This document shows positions 39,569 to 50,420 of a stretch of DNA of 64,000 nt, piece after piece (the first letter of the stretch is position 1; every line of letters starts with the position of its first letter). Source of the DNA: Athripsodes cinereus. Taxonomy: Eukaryota; Arthropoda; Insecta; Trichoptera; Leptoceridae. The translations under genes and the position numbers were made by a program. The notes beneath the pieces were generated by a model, which was not told where the DNA came from, ran no database searches, and saw only the letters and a list, made by a program, of their open reading frames with translations. The DNA is taken from the NCBI GenBank assembly GCA_947579605.1, contig OX388327.1, forward strand, positions 4,265,122 through 4,329,121, read 5' to 3'.

Positions 39569-40267
39569 ATGGCCAATTCTGAATCATAAAATAGTTTAGT
39601 TGCACTAACTAAGTCAACTAAGTGTGAAAAGATAGTCGAGTCATGATAATTAGTTCTAATTCGTATTCACAGTTTTCCGTACTAATTTACTTCATTAGTT
39701 CATTTTGACACCTTAGTACAACTATAAATTTCGAGAATCTATGGATTTCGTATTCAGAGTGAAATTTTAGTTGACAGCCGACGACTAAAATACATAAGCT
39801 GGATTTGGCAGAATTTTATTCGCGACTTTTAATGTGCGAATATTATTAGTTGCTGTCATTTTACCGCAGAATATTGCTATATTTTGGAAGTGTTAAGTTG
39901 TTTTTTAATTAAAAGTAAAAATTTATATTTTTAGGGCAACTCTTAGCATGTATGAATTGTAAATTAACACCACCACCGACGCAAATACGAACACCAAAAT
40001 ATATCGGCAAATCTGACATTTCACAATTTTCACGCGCAACAACACTATTAAATTGTTGCCAGAACGGAATCGGAATGTGAAAAACATTTTGTATTGCGGC
40101 ATCACTGACTAATATTAGTTTGTCCCATAGATTTTACCGTTTGCACTTGGTGGTTCTCGAGTTTATAGTTGTTTATAGTTCATAACTAATGCTGAATACT
40201 ACATAATAACTAATATTAATCAACTTTTTAATTAGTTAGTTCATTAAGATTCAGAATTGGCCCTATT
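39566..40267. mobile_element. MITE with GGCCAATTCTG ends inside LINE-C
   Basis: Element 39569-40264 with inverted ends ATGGCCAATTCTGAATC / AGGGCCAATTCTGAATC. 3-bp ATT repeats at 39566-39568 and 40265-40267. LINE-C copies at 46240 and 63150 lack it and show one ATT. 696 bp, no transposase. Harbinger-type by duplication length (inference). Confidence 0.7.
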
Positions 40268-40310
40268 GAAACCAATGTTCAGTGAAGAATAAAATAAATA
40301 AATAATATTA

Positions 40311-41439
40311 TACGAAAAAATCTCATCTGAGTAACATTGGTTTAAGTGTATATTTATTTGCTCCATTGTGTATTCAGCAAAGACTATGACGCCCAATCTT
40401 TTCTGTAAAAACAGTTTTTGTAAAACATAACGAAAAAGACATGTCAGTTCGCTGGCTACTCTTTTTGTGGCAAATGTTATGATTGTATAATGAATGAATG
40501 AAAAACAATGATGTTGAATTTTTGAAAAATGTTGAGTTTTAATAAAAAATAGCCTACCTTCGACGGAATATTCAAAATTTTCGTTAAAAAAACCTTTTGA
40601 TATTTTCAGATGTATATTATATTGAAGTAAAAAATAAAAATTGTTTGAATTCTATTCAAAAATTTATATTTTCCCCTCGATAGGATAGAAATAAAAGGTA
40701 CCTATTTAAAGAATTATAAAAAAAAATGAAATAAAATCTTCAATCTCAACCTCACAAGAACTTCACCATGATAAATAATAAGACTTTTATAATTTATTTT
40801 TTTGAATTGAAAAACATGAAAAAAATGACAGATAAAAAAATACGTCCATAACCTAAAAATAATGTTCTACATTAAAATAAGCGCGAAAACTTCGGAGAAA
40901 AATAGGTTAAATCTCATTTCGCAAAATATGTCATTATTTTTCTCCGCTGGCAACACATTATTTTATTCGACCTTGAATTTGAACGATATTATTTTTATTC
41001 GGCGAATCAAAGGGTGAAAACCAGAGTAGAAGGAAAATAAACAATTAGTGATTGAAGCATAAATTTTAATAATTTATGTGAGAAAGAACCTTTATTTTTG
41101 CTTGTTTTTGTTTCTTCTGCTGGGAATTCAATGCTTTGTTTAACTCGTATGTGATCATGTGCAATTTTTGAAAATAAATTAACTAACTGTCGTTGTATAT
41201 TTAAAATAGTTATGTGCAAACATTTTTATTTAGGCGTACTCTTTAAAAAAACTGTTCATAAGGGCATTAAAATTAATGCTTAGACTTTTTATTGGCATGT
41301 GATATTATTCTTAAAATATTAAATTTTAATATTCTTAGGCAAGTTATAATGTCATTATAAGCAGTTTATTCAAGAAATGTTAAAACATTTATAAATTGAC
41401 ATACCCCATTTTGAATATGCAACGACGGAATATTTAAAA
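40311..41439. other. No gene seen; repeat R1 pieces
   Basis: 40432-40502 carries a SINE-A/LINE-type tail (TTCGCTGGCTACTCTTTTTG...TGTATAATGAATGAATG). 41213-41275 (GCAAACATTTTTATTTAGGC) is the reverse complement of 52060-52115. 41405 TTTTGAATATGCAACGA recurs at 52127 and, inverted, at 51000. Confidence 0.4.
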
Positions 41440-41780
41440 AAAAAGACAATCAAATAAATACATAGAGAGGTGGAACTTGTGTTGGTATAGAATGCTTGTA
41501 AATAATTTGCGATGGTTTGGAAACGTGGAGCGAATGGACCATGAAAGAATGATGAAAAAAGTATAAATAATCAAAAGAAACGATGTAAAAAAGTGAAACA
41601 TCTGAAAATTTATTGACCACTTGGATTAAGTTTAAGATGACCGCGTGTTGACAAAGATGAAATTAACGTATGTGTATGAGGAATAACAGTATAAGTGTTG
41701 AGAAAGCGAAAGAAGTGTGTGAAGAAAGATCAATATAGTGTTCCATCCTCTCAGCCTATCCCACTGGGAATAGTTTTGAA
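41440..41780 (+). pseudogene. RTE-R LINE fragment, heavily decayed
   Basis: The plus strand retains NNLRWFGNVERMDHERMMKK and ...EKAKEVCEERSI before TCTCAGCCTATCCCACTGGG, matching the end of the RTE-R frame at 42794-43210. Stops in all frames. Confidence 0.55.
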
Positions 41781-41929
41781 AGGTAGAAATGTTTCGTCTA
41801 TAGAGTCCTTTGGTCAAAAAAGCACCCAGTATTTTCTGTAATTTTTCAAATGTCTAACAGTACATGTCACTTCATAAAAAATAAAAATATTCTACAAAAT
41901 AACGAGCTTAATTTATTCATTCATTCATA

Positions 41930-42115
41930 CTGTCACGACATTTTCCACATGTGGGGTAGCCAGTGGACTTGCTACATGTAAAAAAACGTTAGATTGTTTT
42001 CTCTATCTCTTTGCTGAATTGCGGATGTTAATTTGGGAGGATTTCCGAGTACTTGTCTTTTATAGGACATTCAAAAACTTACAGTAAAGAAAAGGAGATC
42101 TATGACATGTAATTA
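41930..42115 (-). repeat. SINE-A copy
   Basis: Reverse complement: CACATGTGGGGTAGCCAGTGGAC, TTGCTGAATT, CTTTTATAGGACATTC.AAAACTTAC. Confidence 0.6.
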
Positions 42116-42458
42116 ACTTATATTGTCCTCATCAAGAAACAAATCATCAAACAGCTTCATCAGGCACTCTCACAGTAAAAAATATGCTTGTGTCGTGAAG
42201 GGGGTGGAATCGAACTCAGAATCTTTTGATTCAAAATTTGAAACTACCATCATCATCAGGCTACAAATCACCTCATGAAAAATATTGCCAGTCATAAAAA
42301 ACATAACTGAAAAATTTGACGTCAAAAAAGAAATACCTCCATCATTAAATTGTTTGCCAGAATAATAAATATTTTTCTTAAATTATGTTCAAACTTTTTA
42401 ACAAAGTGGTTAATTTTTCTACAAGGAAAAATAAAATAAAGTGGAATATTCATCAAGG

Positions 42459-43315
42459 GCGTACCAAGGGTTGGGCAGGGAGGAGAGATAGAGCCCCTCC
42501 CTGAAAGCCAAGATCACCAAATCCTGACGCCAATTTCATAACACTGGGGGCTAAAAGAGGTCCCGAATTTAAATAAAATGTTTATTGAAATTATTGTGCT
42601 TAAAAATATAATTGAGAAAACTGAAAGCGAAATTAAGATCACAGCTTACAAAATATCTAATGTTTTTAAAGATTTCCAAAAACATTAATATTTAACTTTA
42701 ACAACAAACTTTATCCACTGACCGGAATTATTCTGTTTCTATTCTATTCCCTTACGTTGCATCCCAAGAGGGGTAGGCAGAGAGAACGGAACGCTATATA
42801 AATCTGTCCCTACATACTTCTTTCGCTTCTTTTACATTCATGCAACCTCTCATGCTAGCACGTTGATTTCTCTTTTTAAACACACGGCCGTCCTTGAGAA
42901 TTTGATTTACGTGATAAAGCCACGTAGTTCTCGGACGCCCATGCTTCCTCACACCCTTTCTTTCAGATAAGTATATCCTCTTTGTCATTCTTATCTCGTT
43001 CATTTGTTCAGCATGTCCAAACCACCGTAGTTTATTCACGCGCATTCTATCCACAACATTCCTTTTGCATCTGCTCATTCTTCTAATATTCTCATTCTTC
43101 ACTCTATCACGCAGCGTTTTATCAACCATTCTTCTCAACGATCGCATCTCCACTGCATTTTCATTCACAATTTTCAATCGGCCACCAATTAAATCAATTG
43201 ACGATTTCATAAAAGGTTATTTATCTTCATAAAGGATAATTTTTATGAAGCCAAGTATTTCTGTGCTGCCCCCTCCCTAGAAAATATACTTGTTACGTCC
43301 CTGTTTAACATTATA
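42459..43315. mobile_element. Probable non-autonomous DNA element holding an RTE-R fragment
   Basis: Left AAGGGCGTACCAAGGG and right ACTTGTTACGTCCCTG are inverted relatives, each followed inward by CCCTCCCT/AGGGAGG runs. The interior is RTE-R (42735-43215). No clear target duplication was identified. Confidence 0.4.
42735..43215 (-). pseudogene. RTE-R LINE C-terminal fragment (best-preserved)
   Basis: A 138-codon open minus-strand frame (43210-42794): NAVEMRSLRRMVDKTLRDRV, KNENIRRMSRCKRNVVDRMR, VNKLRWFGHAEQMNEIRMTK, RKHGRPRTTWLYHVNQILKD, CMNVKEAKEVCRDRF. This is the post-RT domain of an RTE-type LINE; the RT and endonuclease are lost. The 3' end on the minus strand is CTTGGGATGCAACGTAAGGG. 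It is too short to act and is probably not expressed. Confidence 0.75.
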
Positions 43316-43779
43316 GTCTCTTCCCTTTTGTGTAGCTCGTTAATTTGTTTAAAAAGTTGGGTAAAAGTGGGGAAAGTTTTTCTTTTGAAAGGCGAACCGA
43401 TAAATATATTTCTTCAAACTTGGATGTTAAAGATAAAACGTACAAAGTTTGACAAATTAAATTAACTTAAATAATATGACATTACAGAGTGTCCTGTAAA
43501 AGGAATTTAGTACCTTTAAATTCAGCAATCATCAGTTGGACGTAATTCATCCTTGATTCCTTATTATTTTTAGCACGAAGAAGACGATATTTATATTCAT
43601 CACATGTAGCCAAAATTCTGGCTACGATATTTATGGAAGTTCCCTAATGTTATTTTTTTTTTAATTGAAAAACCATAAAATATAAACAAAATAAACAAGA
43701 TATCTACATATAACATTTCTTATACTTAATTTGTATTTAGATCTCACCCGGCGAAGCTGCATATTGCTAGCTTGTGTCC

Positions 43780-44485
43780 GTATATAGTAGTGATGTAACG
43801 AATGTGTGGTTTTGGACATTCGCGAATGCGAATGCGAATATTTGTTGCCGATATTCGCGAATGCGAATAGCGAATATTGACTTGCTTAGATTTCTACAAT
43901 ATTGCTCAATCATTAAAATTTCTACCCCCCCCCCCGTCGCCGAATTTTCAAAATGGTATAGGAATTTAAAATATTTCAAAACTCCTCGGTTTTCTTAAAG
44001 AACATTTTCTGGCAGTAGGTACCTTTTTCTACAATGTACCGGGTAAGTATCCGATAATTTTACCGAATATCCGGTACTTTATTACCGAAATAATATTTTA
44101 TTTTATTTTATAAATATAGAAGCACAAAACAGACAATAGCTACATAATTAAAGTTAAAAAAAGGTTAATCTTTCAGAGGTCAGCTATCATCCAATACCAT
44201 GCGCCACAATTAATTTTAAAAAGATAGGTACCTAACATTCCGGTCATCTCAACATGCCTACATTATACACAGTCTCGCTCGCTCACTCAATCATCACACT
44301 AGCACAAAAACAAATCAATAACAATAATAAAAATAAAAAAAAATCAAGGAAAAAGGAAAAAAAAGGCTTGATTTTCGAAAAACATTCGCATATTTTTTTG
44401 CGAATATGAATGCGAATACTTTAAAATATGCGAATATTCGCGAATGCGAATACGAATATTCGTTACATCACTAGTAAGTATATAG
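43780..44485. mobile_element. hAT-type MITE rich in GCGAATATTCGC
   Basis: Element 43788 to about 44473 has inverted ends TAGTGATGTAACGAAT. It is bounded by GTATATAG at 43780-43787 and 44478-44485, with four extra bases (GTAA) before the right copy. Subterminal GAATATTCGCGAATGCG palindromes are typical of hAT MITEs. An inner ACCGGATATCC-type block (44035-44095) may be a further nested end. Confidence 0.65.
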
Positions 44486-44585
44486 TTAAATAAAAAAGTT
44501 TTTTAAAAGCTAATATTCTGGCTGAGACATTTATGGAAGTTCACTGATGGTATATGGTTAAATAGGAAGTTTTTGTAAAAGCTAA

Positions 44586-45519
44586 TATTAGGTCCTTACA
44601 TATGAAATTGGCGTTTGGCGAACTGGCAACTTTGATTCAAAATATGTGGCGTTCGGCTAGGAATTCCAAATTCAAATTTATTTCAAATTTAAGACCATGT
44701 ATTTCTGTGTTCGAATTACGAAATTTATTTGTTATCGCGTCATTTGTTTTTCTTTCACATCGTTCTGTTCACAATATGGAGAACTTAAAATATCGCTATA
44801 TTTACGAATATGAGTTTCACCTCGGCACTAGTGCTGCAGAAACGGCTCGTAGGATTAACAATGCGTATGGGGAAGCTACTGCAAAAGAAAATACGGTACG
44901 TTATTGGTTCCAACGTTTCCGTTCTGGAAATTTTGACCTACAGAACAAGCCTCGTGGACGGCCGGAGACAAGTTGATAACGAAGAATTAAAAGCAATTGT
45001 GGAAGCAGATCCATCGCAAACCACGTCAGAGTTAGCGGCAGGCTTCGGTGTGAGTGATAAAACCATTTTGATTCACTTGAAACAAATTGGAAAAGTGAAA
45101 AAACTTGAAAAATGGGTACCGCATGAATTGGTACTGCTGCTTCAGGACAACGCTCGACCACATACGGCACGTTTGACGACCGCAAAACTACGGGAGCTGC
45201 GACTGGAATGTCTTCGACACCCACCATACTCCCCGGACCTTGCTCCAACTGATTACCATTTTTTTCGGAATTTGGACAACTTCATGCAAGGAAAAAAATT
45301 CAATTCTCACGAGGCTGTCCAAACGGCCTTCAAAGATTTTATTGATTCTCGCTCACACACTTTTTTTAGTAAAGGAATCAATGAACTACCTTCGAGATGG
45401 CAAAAGTACATAGATAGCCATGGTACATACTTTGACTAAATAAAAAAATAGTTTCATAAAAAAAAATCGTTTTCATTTCTGCCATATGAAACGCCAATTT
45501 CATATGTAAGGACCTAATA
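44586..45519 (+). mobile_element. mariner deletion derivative
   Basis: Element 44588-45517 (930 bp) has perfect inverted ends TTAGGTCCTTACATATGAAA (28 bp or more) and TA target duplications at 44586-44587 and 45518-45519. It interrupts a local repeat AGCTAATATTCTGGCT.AGA also seen intact near 44508. It encodes broken transposase. Confidence 0.93.
44776..45439 (+). pseudogene. mariner transposase, frameshifted and internally deleted
   Basis: DD34D-type cut-and-paste transposase relic. The N-terminal helix-turn-helix part starts MENLKYRYIYEYEFHLGTSA and reads to RSGNFDLQNKPRGRPET, where a frameshift near 44975 moves to the next frame. There VDNEELKAIVEADPSQTTSE continues into FGVSDKTILIHLKQIGKVKK. 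After KWVPHEL the frame jumps to LLLQDNARPHTARL, so roughly 120-130 residues with the first catalytic Asp are missing. The second Asp (QDNARPH) and third Asp (DLAPTDYHFF) remain, 34 residues apart. The stop is at 45437-45439. It cannot be active, but the intact ends could be mobilised in trans. Confidence 0.9.
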
Positions 45520-46070
45520 TTTTGGCTAAGATATTTGTGGACGGCGTCTTTGAGATTGTCACGGATCATCAAAAGGCGTCAAATACAAAATAGTGCATTT
45601 GTTATAATCCCTTATTCATAGATACATTAAAAAAATATTAACATTTGCATTTATATCTCGATGCTTCGAAAATCAAGTTTTTTAGTATTTTGTCTTTCTT
45701 AAGTGCGGCGGTAAAAGTGGAAACAATAAATAAAGGAAATTGATACTTAAGGTACTAAACTGTCTTTCAAAACTCATTAAGTATCAAACGTAATTGTTGT
45801 ACATCTTTGTAGCGGTCTTTGGACATCTTAGAACACAATTTATTGTATAAAACATTCACATTTCTGTGTCAATAACAAAGGATAATTATTTTGAATGGAT
45901 GGCAATTAATGCAGTTTGCCTGTCGAAATACTTCTTAAACATAAATACAAATAGGTAGTATCTATTTTTATAAATAGTTTCTTTTTTTTGAGACTAAATT
46001 AATGGTGTTCAGATGTTGAATTTAATGCGCAGAATGGAAATGCATAAAATGTATTTTAAAAATAATAATC
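45520..46070. other. No gene seen
   Basis: AT-rich sequence without a supported ORF or repeat. Confidence 0.35.
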
Positions 46071-46074
46071 AGTC

Positions 46075-46195
46075 TTTTTCATAGGAACGGCGTATTGTGA
46101 AAGAGGGACGCCCGGGCCGACGGAAACCTCGCGGACGGAAGAACGGTGTTCTTTTTGGTAAACTATTATTGGGCATTTATATTACACAGCCAGGA
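46075..46195 (-). pseudogene. RTE-B LINE fragment, left part
   Basis: ATAGGAACGGCGTATTGTGA, GAAGAACGGTGTTCTTTTTG and CAGCCAGGACC match 16636-16755. The match continues at 47445-47515 (TTTCCTGTATCTCGGATTTTACAGATCTCTGTTGGGTGCG, in pieces), so about 1.25 kb was inserted. Confidence 0.65.
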
Positions 46196-47065
46196 CCATA
46201 ATTTATTTATTTATTAATTTATTTTATTCTTCACATTGTTTACAATATTACAAAATAAAACAGTGTCATATAAATATCAGTTATACAATTCAATATACAG
46301 ACGGCGAGTTAATCACTAAAATGCGATGTCTTCCAACTAATCCGGTTATTAAAATTAAAACAAAAAAAACACACACAGGCACATACATATATACAGATAC
46401 AAACCCATATACATCAATAGTAAATTGTTTGGGCCAATTCTAATTTATGGTTGATTTCGGGTTGTTCCTATGTGGAGGTGAAAGGGTTTGTGCGAAATGT
46501 TTCATTTATCAAAAATTGTCACAATTCTTCCGACCCTTGCAGCAATAATATTGTGGTCCTATCATTTTTTCTTTCCCTACCAGTATTCATTGTGAATCAG
46601 TACCTAAGGCATAGCCTATAACTTGTTACCGCATCAAAATATTTCACCGCTTATAAATAATATATAAATATACAAACCCGCATAAATTAATATTTAAAAT
46701 TACCGCACCTTAAATCAATTATTATTATATATACAAAGAAGTGAATTTGTGTGAGAGGCAAGGCGAATTACAGGTTCCAGAATCCTCATCCAGAAGGTAA
46801 GTGGAACATTCTTGCATTTCTTATCATCTTCATCTATTGAACAACGCATCCGCATCACCAAGTAATAGTAAAAACAAAATAAAACTTAAAGTAGACAAAA
46901 ATAAAAATAACACATGCAAGCAACAATATACTTATGGACACATTTATTATAATGATAAAAAGTAGATCATATATTGCAGCGTGCACATGCATAAGGGAAT
47001 GGGAAAAGGAATTAGGAATCAGATGCTAAATTCAATGAAAGGAAATAATTTTTGTTTAGAATATT
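46196..47065 (-). repeat. LINE-C 3' end inserted in RTE-B
   Basis: Starts with ATTTATTTATTTATTAATTT (tail), then TTCTTCACATTGTTTACAAT and GGCGAGTTAATCACTAAAATGCGATGTCTTCC (in pieces), the inverse of 39190-39568. An unidentified insertion begins GGGCCAATTC near 46433. Confidence 0.6.
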
Positions 47066-47069
47066 AACT

Positions 47070-47435
47070 ATTTTTTTTATTGTTTAACCGGATTTGGGTG
47101 CAGATGACAAAACCAATCAGAAACCTCGATTGGAGAACCATGTCTACTCGCGATCTATTTGAGATCTGAAAAATGAGATCCCAAAAAGATGATTGCTTCT
47201 AAGATTTGCATAAAGCGTCTCTCGATTGGTGGACCTTAAATCGTGACAGTGAGAATGGTGGAACGTTGTCCATGGACACCGAAAGTGATCACTTAAGCCA
47301 GCCTAGAGCCAATTCGTAAGCGTTGGGACACCTTTCTCACTTCTTCCGATTAGATTTTACACAATGTTGCATTGTGTAGACATGGTTCTCCAATTGAGGT
47401 TTCTGATTGAAATGATTTTTGATAGCTAGTCTGAT
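47070..47435. mobile_element. MITE-D copy 2
   Basis: Same ends as 60721-61150 (TTTAACCGGATTTGGGTGCA ... ATTGAGGTTTCTGATTG). The left arm is mostly deleted and the right arm complete (ACACAATGTTGCATTGTGTA). Confidence 0.75.
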
Positions 47436-47444
47436 CTTTCTCAT

Positions 47445-47515
47445 CATCTTTCCTGTATCTCGGATTTTACAGATCTCTGTTGGGTGCGTCGGCGCACAGC
47501 GTCATTCGTGACTAA
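47445..47515 (-). pseudogene. RTE-B LINE fragment, right part
   Basis: Continuation of 46075-46195 after the LINE-C/MITE-D insertion. It ends GCGCACAGCGTCATTCGTGA, as at 16803-16820. Confidence 0.6.
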
Positions 47516-47964
47516 TTAAATCATCTTAACACAAACACAAATAAAACAATCCAAACTTTCATTAACAAATAAACATTTACAGAATTTTATTACGCATATT
47601 ATTTTTATGAACCTATTCTATTATTTTGGCGTCTCCACAACGAAAAAGCTCGTTCTTACTCTAGATGAAAAACCTATAATTTCTCGGAATTCTTTTTACA
47701 GGCGCGGTGCAGAGTGGATTAGTTCCTGCATAATGATAGAGACAATGAGATAATAAATTTCCCTCTTTTGATAAAATAAGTATAATAATAATACGAATTT
47801 CCTCCTGCAGTTCCCACTCTACCTGCTAAGTCAGGGCCTGCTTCGTTAATGCTCAAGAGAGCTTCAACATTGGAATTGAATTATGCAAGGGTTTTGAAAT
47901 TAATAATTTTTGTCTTAACAAATTTTCGCAATGATTTAAATAAAATTTTATTTGAAGTTCAGAA
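47516..47964. other. No gene seen
   Basis: AT-rich; no supported ORF or known repeat. Confidence 0.35.
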
Positions 47965-48220
47965 TATTTTTGTTTATTGTCTAACCTTATTTGGGTGCAG
48001 ATGACATAGCCAATCAGATATCTCGATTAGAGAACCATGTGTACACAATGTAACATTGTGCTAAATTTAATCGAAAGAAGTGAGAAAGACGTCCTAATGC
48101 TTACGAATTGACTCTAGGTTGGCTTAAGTGATCACTTTTTGTGTCCATGGATAACGTTCACCAATCGCACCATTCTCACTGTCACGATGTAAGGCCCACC
48201 AATCGAGAAACACTTGTGTT
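47965..48220. mobile_element. MITE-D copy 3, left arm
   Basis: TTATTTGGGTGCAGATGACA, GTACACAATGTAACATTGTG, AACGTTCACCAATCGCACCA, CACCAATCGAGAAACAC. Only one arm of the palindrome is present. Confidence 0.7.
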
Positions 48221-48469
48221 TTTCGTATGTGATCCTATTTGTCTTTTATTTTGTTCATCTCTAAGATAGCCACGCTGTTGGCACGTGCAAACCTTTGATC
48301 CTATTTATGTTATTAAGTCCATTTTGTATACCAACGTTTGAATAAATTGATAAAATGTGAATATTTTTAAGTAATTTTAATTTCAAATAATATTTAAGTA
48401 CTTATTCTTTTCTTCCTAAATTATGAAGTGATATGTTGAAGTTTTTGCTTTACTTTACTATTCCGCTGT

Positions 48470-48870
48470 ATCCTTAGGGGGGTAGAAAGATAGAACGGAA
48501 TGCCATATAGATTTATCCTTACATACTCCTTCCACTTCTTCGGGGGCATAAAAAGGATCATCCCATGAGCATATTGAAATTTCGGGTTTATCGGGGTGGC
48601 GAGATATATATCAACATTCTTAAAACATGGCTAAGCTTGAAACTATAATAAAATATCTATCTATACCCTTACGCCGTGTTCCAGGCGAAGTGGGTATCGA
48701 GAACTAAACACTATAATGATAATTCCCTTTTTTCACATTCTTCCAGTTTCTCATATACGCACGCTGATTTCTCTTACTCAACATGCGGCCGTTCTTGAAA
48801 ATTTCAGATATGTGGTTAAGTCACGTAGTTTTTAGACGTCCACGCTTTCTCACACCGTTCTTTTTTCTGA
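48470..48870 (-). pseudogene. Two RTE-R LINE 3' fragments
   Basis: 48470-48550 has CCTTAGGGGGGTAGAAAGAT and a decayed CRDRS region. 48655-48870 repeats the 3' end (TTACGCCGTGTTCCAGGCGA) and encodes, on the minus strand, pieces of RKRGRPKNYVT.P.I. and FKNGRMLSKRNQ. Both are strongly decayed. Confidence 0.5.
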
Positions 48871-48884
48871 TATATACACCCTTT

Positions 48885-49250
48885 CACAAAAGGGAATTAA
48901 CAAATCTGTACGCCGCTGGAGCGAAACTACACTCAACGGACGCCATTTTTCAGTATGGATGTTCGAAGTTTTTTCAACAAAATTACATTTGCTTCTCACA
49001 TGTTAGTAAACATGATATTATTTTTAAAAATTATTGTGAATGATGTCATTATATTTCACACTTTTTTCGAAGAATTTCAAAATATTGCATTGAAATGGCG
49101 TTGTATTGGTTTAACAAAAATTTGACATATTTTTTATTTATTCATGGATATTTAAAAAAATAACTCGTTTTCAAGACAGGTGAATATGTCATTTAAAAGA
49201 GCATAACAAAGACTACAATACTATTTTTATAAGTCACTTTGGCCAAAATT
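48885..49250. repeat. Unclassified repeat U, copy 2
   Basis: CTGGAGCGAAACT, GACGCCATTTTTCAG and GACAGGTGAATATGTCATTTAAAAGAGCATA, in pieces. The last block is the inverse of CTCTTTTTGATGGTATATTC at 36992. Confidence 0.4.
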
Positions 49251-49257
49251 CGACCTG

Positions 49258-49469
49258 CAGGGTAACTCTTGACAAAACTAAACACGATCTTAATCTAGTC
49301 TTGATCTTGATCATACGACGCACGAAGGGACTATGGTCAAACAACACCGCGCTACCGCTAACGCGTGATCGGTTTGCTTGTATTTTTGGCCAATAGTCAC
49401 TTCGTGCGTCGTATGATCAAGATCAAGACTAGATTAAGATCGTGTTTAGTTTTTTCAAGAGTAGCCCTG
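49258..49469. mobile_element. MITE-B copy 3
   Basis: 212 bp, CAGGGTAACTCTTGACAAAA ... GAGTAGCCCTG. Arms nearly identical to 6020-6230 (TTGATCATACGACGCACGAA), so both copies are young. Confidence 0.85.
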
Positions 49470-49522
49470 ATGGTGTAGTTTTCGCTCTTACGTACAGAAA
49501 TAAAACCGATGAATTAAAAAAA

Positions 49523-49757
49523 TTAAAACAATGACCTTCACTGTGTCGGTGTTTAGGTAGTAGAATTCCATATCGAAATAAATAAAACAAGCGTTTTATT
49601 CTACTATTGTTTTATTCTGCGAGAGAGACGTCTTTCATTATAAGACGTCTCTCTCACAGAATAACTTTTCCTTATAAGACGAAAGACGTCTCTCTCGCAG
49701 AATAAAACAATAGTAGAATAAAACGCTTGTTTTATTTATTTCGGTTAAAACAATGAC
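49523..49757. mobile_element. Foldback with perfect 63-bp arms and possible 13-bp target duplication
   Basis: Arms 49574-49636 and 49681-49743 are exact reverse complements around a 44-bp centre that itself repeats part of the arm (AAGACGTCTCTCTC). TTAAAACAATGAC occurs at 49523-49535 and 49745-49757, bracketing the palindrome plus a 38-bp left extension. Unclassified. Confidence 0.7.
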
Positions 49758-50284
49758 GTTTTAACACTGATATCGGACCTTATGTCTTCATTTATAATTC
49801 TATACAAAATTTCCCCTGACATAGGCAGGTATGTACATAGGTATTCAAAAGATTTTTTTTATTGAAAAAAAGTTGATGTAGTTTGAAAGATTAGTGAAGT
49901 TACAATGTGCAGACATTCTATGTGTGACGTCGTTCCTGAATTATTCTGAAATACGGTAAGAAAAATGTATCACTGTTATTTTTATGTTTCGCGGAGTCCC
50001 GGCAAGGGAGAGCTTTCTTACTGTATTCTGTAGTTATCGATGTTCTTTAGAAGGAAGTTATTTTAAAACATAAATAATAAGACACTATAATCATCTTCGA
50101 TTCATGTACGTGATGTGTTAATTTGAATGTATTAATTTTTATCGGCACGGGCAGGACAACTTGAATCTTCATAACTGTGGGACTTATGAGAAAATGACGT
50201 TGGTGAAATGATTGCAATTTTGTATCCAAAATAAGATACTCATTCTTGGGTAGTTTATAAGAGATAATTTCGATTTCTTCGCTA
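49758..50284. other. No gene seen
   Basis: GCGGAGTCCCGGCAAGGGAG at 49990 resembles a SINE-A-adjacent block at 15783, but nothing else is recognised. Confidence 0.3.
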
Positions 50285-50420
50285 TGTTCTGAGGTAGTTT
50301 AATTGGACAAAGCACACCTAGTGGTAAGGATAGGTTGCGGGTTCGTGTCCTATCCAGGGCACTACTAAAAAAGGTGAAGTTTAGTTATCTTTTCTAAGCC
50401 TAAAATGATAGTTTCAAAGT
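50285..50420 (+). repeat. SINE-T copy
   Basis: GAGGTAGTTTAATTGGACAA (A-box-like), GGTTGCGGGTTCGTGTCCTA (B-box-like), then CTTTTCTAAGCC tail. Confidence 0.6.

Noticed and set aside
43774..43998. 74-codon frame beginning MSVYSSDVTNVW
   Set aside because: Lies in the repetitive end of a hAT MITE.
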